A stretch of 64,000 nucleotides of DNA from JAMOBE01 sp039908285 (GTDB taxonomy: Bacteria > Pseudomonadota > Alphaproteobacteria > Rhodospirillales > Rhodospirillaceae), in NCBI GenBank assembly GCA_039908285.1, contig JAMOBE010000006.1:7008-71007 (forward strand). The letters run 5' to 3'. A program made the translations under genes and the position numbers. Each line of letters starts with the position of its first letter. Position 1 is the stretch's first letter. Below, piece after piece: positions 44,788 to 55,213 of the stretch. The notes below the pieces were generated by a model. The model had not been told where the DNA came from. It was given only the letters and a program-made list of their open reading frames with translations, and made no database searches.

Positions 44788-45276
44788 TCAGCGATACGGC
44801 GCATCCGTCTCGATCCGCAGTGCCAGTTCGGACTCCCAGCGATCGCCGTTGGCCAGAAGCTTTCCCTTGTTGTACATCAGTTCCTCACGGGTTTCCGTGG
44901 CGAACTCGAAATTCGATCCAAGGACGATCGCATCCACCGGGCACGCCTCCTGGCAATAACCGCAATAGATGCACTTGGTCATGTCGATGTCGTACCGGGT
45001 CGTGCGGCGGCTGCCGTCGTCCCGCGGCCCGGCCTCGATGGTGATGGCGAGGGCCGGGCAGATAGCCTCGCACAGCTTGCAGGCGATACAGCGCTCCTCG
45101 CCGCCGGCATAGCGGCGCAGCGCGTGCTCGCCCTTGAACCGGGGGCTCAGGTACCCCTTCTCGAAGGGGTAGTTGAGCGTCACCTTGGGCTTGAACATGT
45201 AGCGCAACGTCAGCGCCATGCCCGAGAGCAGCTCGGTCAGGAGAAAGGCGCGCGCGGTGCGGTCCAGGAAAGCCAT
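44788..45276 (-). CDS. nuoI: NADH-quinone oxidoreductase subunit I
   Basis: A 162-residue peripheral-arm subunit that holds clusters N6a and N6b. Both 4Fe-4S motifs are intact: CIACKLCEAICPALAI and CIYCGYCQEACPVDAI. An N-terminal amphipathic helix (RTARAFLLTELLSGMALTL) lies on the membrane. It follows nuoH by 16 bp. Confidence 0.97.
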   Translation of the reverse strand: MAFLDRTARAFLLTELLSGMALTLRYMFKPKVTLNYPFEKGYLSPRFKGEHALRRYAGGEERCIACKLCEAICPALAITIEAGPRDDGSRRTTRYDIDMTKCIYCGYCQEACPVDAIVLGSNFEFATETREELMYNKGKLLANGDRWESELALRIETDAPYR

Positions 45277-45292
45277 CGACCAAATCCTCCGA

Positions 45293-46306
45293 TTACCCGT
45301 TGGGCAGCCAGCCGAAGCTCACCAGAACCGTCGCCGTCAGCACCAGCCAGCCGAGGGAGAACGGCAGGAACACCTTCCACCCGAGCCGCATCAGCTGGTC
45401 ATAGCGATACCGCGGGAACGTCGCCCGCACCCACAGGAACCCGAACTGCAGGACGGCCACCTTGAGCCCGAACCAGATGATGCCCGGCACCCAGTTGAAC
45501 GGCGCCACGTCCAGCGGCGGCAGCCAGCCGCCCAGGAACAGGATGGAGCCCATGGCGCTCATCAGGATCATGTTGGCGTACTCGCCGAGCTGGAACAGGG
45601 CGAAGGTCATCGCCGAGTACTCGACGTTGTAGCCGGCCACCAGCTCCGACTCCGCCTCCGGCAGGTCGAAGGGCGAACGGTTGGTCTCGGCCAGGGCCGA
45701 GATGTAATAGATGACGAACATGGGCAGGTGGGGAATGATGTACCACACCGTGCGCTGTGCCTCGACGATCTTCGAAAGATTGAGCGAGCCGGCCGACAGC
45801 AGCACCGAAATCAGCACGAAGCCGATGGACACCTCGTAGGACACCATCTGCCCGGCCGACCGCAGCCCGCCGAGGAAGGCGTACTTGGAGTTGGACGCCC
45901 AGCCCGCCATGACGATGCCATAGACGCCCAGCGAGGAGATGGCGAACAGGTACAGGATGCCGACGTTGATGTCGGCCAGCACCCAGCCCTTGTTGAAGGG
46001 GATCACCGCCCACGACAGCAGCGCCAGGATCAGGGTCAGCATGGGCGCCAGGATGAACACCCCCCGGTTGGCTCCGGTCGGGATGATCGTCTCCTTCAGC
46101 ATCAACTTGAGACCGTCGGCCAGCGGTTGCAGCATCCCGAACGGCCCCACCACGTTGGGGCCCTTGCGAAGCTGCATGGCGCCGATGATCTTGCGCTCGG
46201 CCAGCGTCAGGTAGGCCACCGCACCGAGAAGCGGCCCGACGATCAGGACGATCTTGGCGACGATGATGATCAGCGGCCAGATGTAGCCGGTCCAGAGTTC
46301 AGCCAT
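45293..46306 (-). CDS. nuoH: NADH-quinone oxidoreductase subunit H
   Basis: A 337-residue membrane subunit that, with NuoB and NuoD, forms the quinone-binding chamber. Conserved loops include LAERKIIGAMQLRKGPNVVGPFG over residues 37-59, and ALAETNRSPFDLPEAESELVAGYN over 205-228, rich in functional acidic residues. It overlaps nuoG by 8 bp. Confidence 0.97.
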   Translation of the reverse strand: MAELWTGYIWPLIIIVAKIVLIVGPLLGAVAYLTLAERKIIGAMQLRKGPNVVGPFGMLQPLADGLKLMLKETIIPTGANRGVFILAPMLTLILALLSWAVIPFNKGWVLADINVGILYLFAISSLGVYGIVMAGWASNSKYAFLGGLRSAGQMVSYEVSIGFVLISVLLSAGSLNLSKIVEAQRTVWYIIPHLPMFVIYYISALAETNRSPFDLPEAESELVAGYNVEYSAMTFALFQLGEYANMILMSAMGSILFLGGWLPPLDVAPFNWVPGIIWFGLKVAVLQFGFLWVRATFPRYRYDQLMRLGWKVFLPFSLGWLVLTATVLVSFGWLPNG

Positions 46307-48374
46307 GGGTCCCCGTCCCCTGTGCCTGCCTGCCCGTGACGTAGACCGACGTGCACTCCGCCATGGTGGCGGAGGCGCGACCGATCGGATCGGTCATGTA
46401 GAAATTGGTGATCGGCAGATGGAAGGTCTCGGCCTCCAGCACGCCGTCGGCCCCGAACGCGCCCCACGACGCCGGCGCCGGTGCGGCGCCCGAGGCGACC
46501 AGGGTGCGATCGATGGCGGCCAGCCGCTCGCGCACCGCCGTCAGGGAGTCGTAGGGCAGCGGCTTGCCCAGCGCCTCCGACAGGGCGCGGATGATCTTCC
46601 AGTCCTCGCGCGCCTCCCCCGGGGGAAACACGGCGAGGCGGGTGCTCTGCGCCCGACCCTCGGTGTTGACGTAGGTGGCGGTCTTCTCGGTATAGGCCGC
46701 TCCCGGCAGCACCACGTCGGCCCGGTGCGCCCCGGCGTCGCCGTGGTGCCCCTGGTAGATGACGAAGGCCTTGCCGAGCCGCGCCATGTCGATCTCGTCC
46801 GCCCCCAGCAGATAGACCACCGACACGGTCCCCTTGCCGGCTCCCTCCAGAATGCCCTCGACGTCGAGGCCCTCCGGCCCCGGCACGAAGCCCAGCTTGA
46901 GCCCGCCGACCCGCGCCGCCGCCGTGTGCAGCACGTTGAAGCCGTTCCAGCCGCCGCCCACCATGCCGGTGGCCTCGGCCAGCCGCCGCGCCGCCCCCAG
47001 CACCATGGCCCCGTCACGGCGGGCGAGCGCCCCCTGTCCCAGGATCAGCATCGGCCGCTTGGCCGCCTTCAGGGTGGCGTAGAACGGGTTGACGCCGTGG
47101 GTCAGGGCGTCGATGGCCCGCGGCCCGTCGCCCAGGTGCTCGTAACGATAGGTCAGGTCCAGGTTCTTCGGCCCGATCAGCGCCACCTTGAGCTTGCCGG
47201 TCATCCAGCGTCGGCGGATGCGGGCGTTGAGCACCGCCGCCTCCCACCGCGGGTTGGAGCCGATGATCACCAGCGCGTCGGCCTCGTCAATGCCGGCGAT
47301 GGTGGTGTTGAACAGGTACGACGCGGAAACCGCCGGGTCCAGCTTGGCCCCGTCCTGACGGCAGTCCAGGTTCGGCGACCCCAGCGCCGCCATCAGGTCC
47401 TTCAGCGCCGCCATGGACTCGCAGTCGGCCATGTCGCCGGCGATGGCGGCCACCTTGGTCCCGGCCAGTCCCTTGAGCTTGCCGGCGATGGCAGCGAACG
47501 CCTCCGACCACGAGGCCGGCTCCAGACGCCCGCCCCGCTTGATGTAGGGCCGGTCCAGGCGCTGGCGCAGCAGGCCATCGATGGCGTAGCGCGACCTGTC
47601 GGAGAGCCACTCCTCGTTGACGTCCTCGTTGATGCGCGGCAGGACGCGCATGACCTGATTACCGCGGACGTCCACCCGGATGGCGCAGCCCACGGCGTCG
47701 AAGGCGTCCACCGACTCGACCTTGCGCAGTTCCCACGGCCGCGCCGAATAGGCATATGGCCGGCTGGTCAGCGCCCCCACCGGACAGAGGTCCACCAGGT
47801 TGCCCGACAGCTCGGAGTTGAGCGCCCGGTTGACGTAGGTGGTGATCTCCATGTGCTCGCCGCGCCCAAGGGCGCCCATTTCCGGCACCCCGGCCACCTC
47901 CGTCGCGAAGCGGATGCAGCGGGTGCACTGGATGCAGCGGGTCATGCAGGTCTTGATCAGCGGCCCCATGTACTTGTCTACGACCGCCCGCTTCTCGTCA
48001 TGATAGCGGCCGGCGCCCTTGCCATAGACCATGGCCTGGTCCTGGAGGTCGCACTCGCCGCCCTGATCGCAGATGGGGCAGTCCAGGGGATGGTTGATCA
48101 GCAGGAATTCCATCACCCCCTGACGGGCCTTGCGCACCATGGGGCTGTCGGTCTTGACGACCATGTTGTCGGCCGCCGGCATGGCACAGGAGGCGACGGG
48201 CTTGGGCGGCCCCGGGGACACCTCCACCAGACACATGCGGCAGTTGCCGGAAATCGACAGGCGCTCGTGGTAGCAGAACCGGGGGATCTCGATCCCCAGC
48301 CGCTCCGCCGCCTGCAGGACGGTGGTGCCCGGTTCGACCTCGATCTCGATGCCGTCGATGGTGAGTTTCGGCAT
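46299..48374 (-). CDS. nuoG: NADH-quinone oxidoreductase subunit G
   Basis: A 691-residue Fe-S subunit of the mitochondrial/alphaproteobacterial type. The N-terminal ferredoxin domain holds the 2Fe-2S ligands (CYHERLSISGNCRMCLVEV), then the His/Cys cluster (HPLDCPICDQGGECDLQD) and a 4Fe-4S site (TCMTRCIQCTRCIRF). The rest is a molybdopterin-oxidoreductase-like fold without cofactor. It starts 9 bp after nuoF. Confidence 0.97.
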   Translation of the reverse strand: MPKLTIDGIEIEVEPGTTVLQAAERLGIEIPRFCYHERLSISGNCRMCLVEVSPGPPKPVASCAMPAADNMVVKTDSPMVRKARQGVMEFLLINHPLDCPICDQGGECDLQDQAMVYGKGAGRYHDEKRAVVDKYMGPLIKTCMTRCIQCTRCIRFATEVAGVPEMGALGRGEHMEITTYVNRALNSELSGNLVDLCPVGALTSRPYAYSARPWELRKVESVDAFDAVGCAIRVDVRGNQVMRVLPRINEDVNEEWLSDRSRYAIDGLLRQRLDRPYIKRGGRLEPASWSEAFAAIAGKLKGLAGTKVAAIAGDMADCESMAALKDLMAALGSPNLDCRQDGAKLDPAVSASYLFNTTIAGIDEADALVIIGSNPRWEAAVLNARIRRRWMTGKLKVALIGPKNLDLTYRYEHLGDGPRAIDALTHGVNPFYATLKAAKRPMLILGQGALARRDGAMVLGAARRLAEATGMVGGGWNGFNVLHTAAARVGGLKLGFVPGPEGLDVEGILEGAGKGTVSVVYLLGADEIDMARLGKAFVIYQGHHGDAGAHRADVVLPGAAYTEKTATYVNTEGRAQSTRLAVFPPGEAREDWKIIRALSEALGKPLPYDSLTAVRERLAAIDRTLVASGAAPAPASWGAFGADGVLEAETFHLPITNFYMTDPIGRASATMAECTSVYVTGRQAQGTGTHG

Positions 48375-48383
48375 GTCCCCTCC

Positions 48384-49672
<1,289 letters not shown>

Positions 49673-49673
<1 letters not shown>

Positions 49674-50293
49674 CACGCGCCCCCCTTCGCCGGCATCTTC
49701 TTCAGGGTGGTGGGCCCCCCCGCCGGACACGAGCACTGCCGCCCCGTCTGCGACCCCACCTTGGGCTTTTCGCCGCGCTTCAGCGCCTCGAGGATCGCCT
49801 TCATGGAGTCGTGGTTCAGGTCCTCGTAGTAGTCGTCGCCGATCTGCACCACCGGGCCGTTGACGCAGGCCCCGGCGCATTCCACCTCCGACAGGGTGAA
49901 CTGGTTGTCGGCGGTGGTGTCGCCGAAGCCGACGCCGAGCGACTCGGTGCAGGCGCGGACCACCTCGTCGGAGCCGCGCAGCGCGCAGGGCAGGCTGGTG
50001 CAGACCTGGACGTGGTGCTTGCCGATGGGGTGCAACACGTACATCGAATAGAAGGAGGCCACCTCGTGGACGCGAATCGGCGGCACGCCCACCATGGCCG
50101 CCACGTACTCGATGGCCGCCTGGGACACCCACCCCTCCTGGCGCTGGGCCAGATCGAGGAGCGGCATCACCGCGCTGCGCTGGCGGCCCGGGGGATACTT
50201 GGCGATCACGGCCTGGGCCTTCTTCAAGTATTCGGGCGTGAAGGCGAAGGTGGCCGGCTGCGGCCCGCCCTGGCTCGGGGAGTGTTCATTCAT
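49673..50293 (-). CDS. nuoE: NADH-quinone oxidoreductase subunit E
   Basis: A 206-residue thioredoxin-like 2Fe-2S subunit (cluster N1a). Ligands lie in CTSLPCALRG and ECAGACVNGP. The helical N-terminal domain contains KAQAVIAKYPPGRQRSAVMP. The C-terminal 35 residues, with CSCPAGGPTTLKKMPAK, extend past the core and hold two extra cysteines. The ATG overlaps the nuoD stop. Confidence 0.96.
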
Positions 50294-51468
50294 CGGTCGA
50301 TCTCGCCGAAAACGATGTCAAGGGCACCGATGATCGCCGTCATGTCGGCCAGCATGTGGCCGCTCGACATGGCGTCCATCGCCGACAGGTGCACGAACGC
50401 CGGCGGCCGGATCTTGCAGCGATAGGGCCGGTTGCCGCCATCGGAAATCAGGTAGACGCCGAACTCGCCCTTCGGCGCCTCGACGGCGGTGTAGGTCTCT
50501 CCCGCCGGCACGTGGATGCCCTCGCTGTACAGCTTGAAGTGATGGATCAGGGCCTCCATAGAGGACTTCATCTCCGCCCGCGGCGGGGCCATCACCTTGC
50601 GGTCGGGCAGGCGGGCCGGCCCACCCGGCATGGTGTCCAGGCACTGGCGCATGATCCGGAGGGACTGGCGCATCTCCTCGGTCCGCACCAGATAGCGGTC
50701 GTAGCAGTCGCCGTGCTTGCCGATGGGAATGTCGAAGTCCATGTCGGCGTAGGCGTCATAGGGCTGGGCCTTGCGCAGGTCCCACGGCACACCCGAGGCC
50801 CGCAGCATCGGCCCGGAAAAGCCCCAGTCGAGCGCCTGGTCGGCGGTCATGATGCCGATGTCGACGGTGCGCTGCTTGAAGATGCGGTTCTCGGTCAGCA
50901 GCGTTTCCATGTCGTCGATGCACTTCGGGAAGCGCTCCACCCATTTGCCGATGTCCTCGAGCAGGCCCTCCGGCAGGTCCTCGGCCACGCCGCCGACGCG
51001 GAAGTAGTTGGCGTGCATGCGGGCGCCCGAGGCCCGCTCGTAGAACTCCATCAGGAACTCGCGTTCCTCGAACAGCCACAGGAGCGGCGTCATCGCCCCC
51101 ACGTCCAGGGCATAGGACGTGAGGTTGAGGATGTGGTTCATCAGCCGGGAGATCTCGGCGTAGAGCACCCGGATGTACTGGGCGCGCGGCGTCGGCGTCA
51201 CCCCGAGCAGCTTCTCGGCGGCGAGGACGAACGCATGCTCCTGGGCCATCGGCGCGCAGTAGTCGAGGCGATCGAAGTACGGCACCGCCTGGGCGTAGGT
51301 CTTGTGCTCGATCAGTTTTTCGGTGCCGCGGTGCAACAGGCCCACATGGGGGTCGGCCCGCTCGATCACCTCGCCCGACAGTTCGAGAATGAGGCGCAGA
51401 ACGCCGTGGGCCGCCGGATGCTGGGGACCGAAGTTGATGGTGTAGGTGTTGAGCTTGGCCTCGGGCAT
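50290..51468 (-). CDS. nuoD: NADH-quinone oxidoreductase subunit D
   Basis: The 392-residue 49-kDa-type subunit lining the quinone cavity. The N-terminal INFGPQHPAAHGVLRL with its conserved His and the C-terminal GGNRPYRCKIRPPAF are diagnostic. Full length. It follows nuoC by one base and overlaps nuoE. Confidence 0.97.
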   Translation of the reverse strand: MPEAKLNTYTINFGPQHPAAHGVLRLILELSGEVIERADPHVGLLHRGTEKLIEHKTYAQAVPYFDRLDYCAPMAQEHAFVLAAEKLLGVTPTPRAQYIRVLYAEISRLMNHILNLTSYALDVGAMTPLLWLFEEREFLMEFYERASGARMHANYFRVGGVAEDLPEGLLEDIGKWVERFPKCIDDMETLLTENRIFKQRTVDIGIMTADQALDWGFSGPMLRASGVPWDLRKAQPYDAYADMDFDIPIGKHGDCYDRYLVRTEEMRQSLRIMRQCLDTMPGGPARLPDRKVMAPPRAEMKSSMEALIHHFKLYSEGIHVPAGETYTAVEAPKGEFGVYLISDGGNRPYRCKIRPPAFVHLSAMDAMSSGHMLADMTAIIGALDIVFGEIDR

Positions 51469-51469
51469 G

Positions 51470-52072
51470 TCAGGTCTTCCCCTCCGCCTTTTCGTCGCCG
51501 GGAAGCGGGTAGCCCTCCCACGGGCTCAGGAAATCGAAGCTGCGCACGTCCTGGGTCAGCTTCACCGGCTCGTAGACGACGCGCTTCCGCTCGTCGTCAT
51601 AGCGGACCTCGACGAAGCCGGTCAGGGGGAAATCCTTGCGCAGGGGATGCCCTTCGAACCCATAGTCGGTGAGGATGCGCCGCAGGTCCGGATGGTCGGT
51701 GAAGGCCACCCCGAACATGTCCCACACCTCACGCTCGAACCAGTTGGCCGACGAGAACACCCCGGTCACCGACGGCACCGGCGCCGTCTCGTCGGTCCGC
51801 ACCTTGACCCGGACCCGCTGGTTGTGGCGCAGCGACAAAAGGTGATAGACCACGTCGAACCGCTGCTCCCGCCCCGGATAGTCGACGCCGCACACGTCCA
51901 TAAGCTGCTTGAACTGGCAGTTGGCGTCGTCGCGCAGGAACATCAGTACCTTGACGATGGCCGGACGCCGCACGGCAAGAGTCAGCTCGTCCTTCACCAC
52001 CCCGGCCGACACCACGTCCTCGGGAAGGGCGGCGGCGATGTACTCACCAAGGTCTTGCAGTGCTTGCAGCAT
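51470..52072 (-). CDS. nuoC: NADH-quinone oxidoreductase subunit C
   Basis: A 200-residue, separate 30-kDa-type subunit (not fused to NuoD as in enterobacteria). VCGVDYPGREQRFDVVYHLLS and the signature EREVWDMFGVAFTDHPDLRRILTDYGFEGHPLRKDFPL, read over residues 118-155, are conserved. There is a 39-bp gap to nuoB. Confidence 0.97.
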   Translation of the reverse strand: MLQALQDLGEYIAAALPEDVVSAGVVKDELTLAVRRPAIVKVLMFLRDDANCQFKQLMDVCGVDYPGREQRFDVVYHLLSLRHNQRVRVKVRTDETAPVPSVTGVFSSANWFEREVWDMFGVAFTDHPDLRRILTDYGFEGHPLRKDFPLTGFVEVRYDDERKRVVYEPVKLTQDVRSFDFLSPWEGYPLPGDEKAEGKT

Positions 52073-52111
52073 GGTCCCTCTCGGAATGCCGGGCTCGGCG
52101 CGAACCGGATC

Positions 52112-52660
52112 TCAGCGGAACAGGGTTCCCGTCCGCCGGATCTTCTTCTGGAGTTGCAGAACCCCGTAGACCAGCGCCTCCGCGGTCGGCGGACACCCCG
52201 GAACGTAGATGTCCACCGGGATGATGCGATCGCAGCCGCGCACCGTCGAATACGAGAAGTGATAGTACCCGCCGCCGTTGGCGCAGGACCCCATGGAAAT
52301 CACCCAGCGGGGCTCGGCCATCTGGTCATAGACCTTGCGCAGCGCCGGGGCCATCTTGTTGGTGACGGTTCCGGCGACGATCATCAGGTCCGACTGCCGG
52401 GGGCTGGGCCGCGGCACCACGCCAAAGCGGTCCAGGTCGTAGCGCGAGCAATAGCTGTGGATCATCTCGATGGCGCAGCAGGCGAGCCCGAAGGTCATCG
52501 GCCACATGGAGCCGGTGCGCGCCCAGTTGACCAGCTTGTCCACGTTGGCGAGGACGAAGCCCTTGCTGTTCAGTTCCTCGCCGACGGCATCGAGGAGCCG
52601 ATCCTGGTCTGCCCCCGGAGCCAGGACGCCGGCGGTGGCCGGACCCGTGTCCGCGCTCAT
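52112..52660 (-). CDS. nuoB: NADH-quinone oxidoreductase subunit B
   Basis: The 182-residue subunit with terminal cluster N2 next to quinone. The tandem Cys motif GLACCAIEMIH and later ligands GSCANGGG and VPGCPPTAEAL are present. The start at 52660 overlaps the nuoA stop by ATGA; other ATGs at 52666 and 52687 lie within nuoA. The first 25 residues are a variable extension. Confidence 0.97.
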   Translation of the reverse strand: MSADTGPATAGVLAPGADQDRLLDAVGEELNSKGFVLANVDKLVNWARTGSMWPMTFGLACCAIEMIHSYCSRYDLDRFGVVPRPSPRQSDLMIVAGTVTNKMAPALRKVYDQMAEPRWVISMGSCANGGGYYHFSYSTVRGCDRIIPVDIYVPGCPPTAEALVYGVLQLQKKIRRTGTLFR

Positions 52661-53022
52661 TCCCATTCCAGCGCTCCCTTCTTCCACTCATAGATGAAGC
52701 CGACGGTCAGCACGGCGAGAAACACCATCATCGACCAGAATCCGACCAGGCCGACCTTCCCCAGACTCACCGCCCAGGGGAACAGGAACGCCACCTCGAG
52801 GTCGAAGATGATGAACAGGATGGCCACCAGATAGAACCGCACGTCGAACTTGGTCCGGGCATCCTCGAACGCCTCGAAGCCGCACTCGTAGGCCGACTGC
52901 TTTTCCGAGTCCGGATGCTGGCGGGCGATGATGTACGACGCGACCAGAGCACCGGCCGCGACCGCCACCGCAATCCCGATGAAGATCAGGATCGGCAGGT
53001 ATTCCAGGAGGAGGTCTTCCAT
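52657..53022 (-). CDS. nuoA: NADH-quinone oxidoreductase subunit A
   Basis: A 121-residue three-helix subunit, first gene of the operon. The loop YECGFEAFEDARTKFDVRFYLVAILFIIFDLEVAFLFPWA, residues 45-84, is highly conserved and contains the Cys that reports the active/deactive state. The start at 53022 follows GGGGAGCCTCAAGGAC. A longer frame from 53145 lacks support. Confidence 0.96.
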   Translation of the reverse strand: MEDLLLEYLPILIFIGIAVAVAAGALVASYIIARQHPDSEKQSAYECGFEAFEDARTKFDVRFYLVAILFIIFDLEVAFLFPWAVSLGKVGLVGFWSMMVFLAVLTVGFIYEWKKGALEWE

Positions 53023-53440
53023 GTCCTTGAGGCTCCCCGTTCGCCCGCCACCAGTTACCATCAACACCAGGGGATCGCCATAGCCAAAACCGTTGCCCTC
53101 CGCTCCCGCGGCTGCGGCACCCGGCCCCCCAGAAAATTCGATCAACTCTAATTAATATTCACAACAGTACACTGGCGACCCGAGAAGTGCATGCCGAAGG
53201 GCACGCCCCCAGTTACGACCAGCCCATCGTTTCCCCCTGCGTCCGCGCCGGCCCCGTTTCCCCCGAAGGCCCCGCGACGATTGGTCGGGTGTACTGCACA
53301 ACCCCCCGCAAAGTCAAGCTCTCATGCCCCGGCTTATGTCTGCTGAAAGCCCCCCCTGTGTCGCCCCCCCCCTGTGACGCCCGTCACTGCGGCGGGCGCC
53401 CTTTTCATCCACACTTGGGCAAGGGTGAAGGGGGAAGGCC
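53023..53440. other. Divergent spacer upstream of nuoA
   Basis: 418 bp between nuoA and the SGNH hydrolase gene. An AT-rich core at 53135-53170 (AACTCTAATTAATATTC) probably holds the nuo promoter, but no -35/-10 pair could be fixed. Near 53372-53405 there are a GTGAC/GTCAC repeat and a CGCCCG/CGGGCG hairpin followed by CCCTTTT. No gene recognised. Confidence 0.45.
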
Positions 53441-54100
53441 ATGCTCACGTCGAAGGTCTGCTTTTTTGGCGACGGAACCACATTCGGCTGTCGAGACGAA
53501 ACCCTGCTGGGCTGGCCTGGGCGCCTGGGCCTTCGCCTGCACCGGATCGGCCGGGACGTCGCCTGTTTCAATATGGCGATCCGCCTCGATACCAGTTCCG
53601 ACATCCTGGCCCACTGGCGCATCGAGGCGACTCGCCGTCTGCCGCAGGCGGGGACGGGGGGACTCGTGTTCCAGTTCGGACTGAACGACATGGCGACCAC
53701 CGACAGCGGCGTGCGGGTTCCCGTGGACGAGTCCATCGGCAACGCCGAGGTGATCATCCGCCAGGCCGCGTCCTGGCGCCCGACGCTGTGGGTCGGCCCG
53801 ATGCCGTTGCTGACGGGAAAAAGGACCAAGACCGGGACGATTACGCACACCTTCACCTACCACAGGGATCATCTGCTGGGCCTGAACGACGCCTATGGCG
53901 GAGTCGCCGCCGCACTCGGCGTCCCGTATCTCGACCTGTTCGCCCTGCTGGGTAACGACAGGGAGTTCGCGGAGTCGCTGGAACGGGGAGACGGGATTCA
54001 CCCCGACGGCCGAGGCCATGAACAGGTGGCGCACCTGGTGGACACCTGGCCGGCCTGGCGGGCCTGGTTCACCCAGAGCCGGATGGCTGCCCTGGCCTGA
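53441..54100 (+). CDS. SGNH/GDSL-type hydrolase with Ser replaced by Gly
   Basis: A 219-residue cytoplasmic protein of the SGNH fold. Block I is VCFFGDGTTFGC: the position of the nucleophilic Ser in GDSxTxG is Gly12. Block III GLND (81-84) and block V DGIHPDGRGHE, with the catalytic Asp and His, are intact. LGWPGRLGLRL after block I is typical of bacterial lipase/esterase-like relatives. Without the Ser it may be inactive, use another nucleophile, or bind rather than cleave. No signal peptide. It stands alone, upstream of the HPt-receiver-like gene. Confidence 0.75.
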   Translation: MLTSKVCFFGDGTTFGCRDETLLGWPGRLGLRLHRIGRDVACFNMAIRLDTSSDILAHWRIEATRRLPQAGTGGLVFQFGLNDMATTDSGVRVPVDESIGNAEVIIRQAASWRPTLWVGPMPLLTGKRTKTGTITHTFTYHRDHLLGLNDAYGGVAAALGVPYLDLFALLGNDREFAESLERGDGIHPDGRGHEQVAHLVDTWPAWRAWFTQSRMAALA

Positions 54101-54233
54101 CCCCCACGGCTACGTTTTCGCTCACTCTCCGATCGTCGTGGGGTGTAGTCTTCCCCATCCGTCGAAATTCGCTCGCAAGCGCTGGGCGTGATATGGTCTG
54201 ATGCGGTGCGGTGCGGTTCGCCCGGGGGCTGGG

Positions 54234-55034
54234 ATGACAGGCGAGTTCGAGGGCAGGGTCTTCGCCAAGGGGGCCGAGCGCATCGTCGAGGAGATGCGCC
54301 AGGAATTCGTCGACGAGGCCACCGAATTTCTCCAGGCACTGGACGTGGCACTGGACGCCACGCGCCACGGACGCAAGCCCGCCGCCGAAGTCATCGCCGA
54401 TATTCATCGCGTCGCCCTGACGCTGCGGGGCCAGTCGGTCAGCATGGGGTTCCGGCTGATCGGCACCGTGGCCCACCGCCTGGAAGATTACCTCGCCAAC
54501 GCCCGTGGCGAGCTGTCTCCGCGGGCGACGGACGACCTTCAGGCGTTCGTGGACGTCATGCTCGAGGTGATCTCCGGCCGCATTCCCGCCGATGCCGATC
54601 CGTCGGAGGTGGTGCGGCGTCTGCCGGCCAAGCTGGTCAGCTTCAACCTGGCCGAGATCGAGGTCCGCAATATCGAGGTGATGCTGGTGATGCTGCACGG
54701 GGCGCAGACCCACTTCGTCGAGCGCGAGTTGCAGCAGTGCGGCTATCGGGTGTCCATCTGCTCCAACACCTTCGATGCGGTGGCGCTGGCGGTGCGGACC
54801 AAGCCCGACCTGATCATCGTCTCGGCCATGATGCCCGAACTCAGCGGCATCGACGTCGCCATCGCCCTCGCCTCCATGCCTTCGACCCGCAATATTCCGA
54901 CGGCCCTCATCACCAGTCTTGACGCCGACGACGAGCAGCTCAAGCTGCTGCCGCGCAAGGTGCCGGTGATCCGCAAGGGCCCCACCTTCGGCGATGATCT
55001 GTTCAAGACCCTCGACAGCCTGTTCCTGATCTGA
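54234..55034 (+). CDS. Degenerate HPt-receiver protein (both phosphorylation sites lost)
   Basis: A 266-residue protein with an N-terminal helical HPt-like domain (about 15-125) and a C-terminal receiver-like domain (about 145-266). In the HPt helix, ALTLRGQSVSMGF aligns to the usual AHxLKGxSxxxG, with Leu62 where the phospho-His should be and Arg65 for Lys. In the receiver, IIVSAMMPELSG has Ser197 where the acceptor Asp should be; the acidic pair is also missing, while Thr/Ser and Lys (K248) remain. Phosphotransfer thus looks impossible, and a regulatory or docking role is likely. Start at ATG 54234 after GGGGGCTGGG. Confidence 0.72.
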   Translation: MTGEFEGRVFAKGAERIVEEMRQEFVDEATEFLQALDVALDATRHGRKPAAEVIADIHRVALTLRGQSVSMGFRLIGTVAHRLEDYLANARGELSPRATDDLQAFVDVMLEVISGRIPADADPSEVVRRLPAKLVSFNLAEIEVRNIEVMLVMLHGAQTHFVERELQQCGYRVSICSNTFDAVALAVRTKPDLIIVSAMMPELSGIDVAIALASMPSTRNIPTALITSLDADDEQLKLLPRKVPVIRKGPTFGDDLFKTLDSLFLI

Positions 55035-55090
55035 CGGCCGTCCCACCGCTCATACCCACTTGATCAATTGGCCTGCGACGCGTATTCAAT

Positions 55091-55180
55091 GACGCGGCGG
55101 AGCCGCAACCCGAAAGATTCGTATTACTGACATCAAGAATCTTCGCGGCTCGCGAAGATTCTTGATGTCAGTAATACGGT
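55091..55180 (+). repeat. Dispersed repeat copy C with perfect 28-bp hairpin
   Basis: The conserved head ACGCGGCGGAGCCGCAACC leads into a perfect inverted repeat: arms 55120-55147 and 55151-55178 with a 3-nt loop. The outer arm CGTATTACTGA equals that of copy B; the inner arm (CATCAAGA against CCCGAAAA) differs, yet each is exactly complementary to its own partner. It lies between the HPt-receiver and lipoprotein genes and may also terminate transcription. Confidence 0.85.
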
Positions 55181-55213
55181 GCGTCGATGCCATTTCGCGG
55201 AGAGAGGGGGGAG

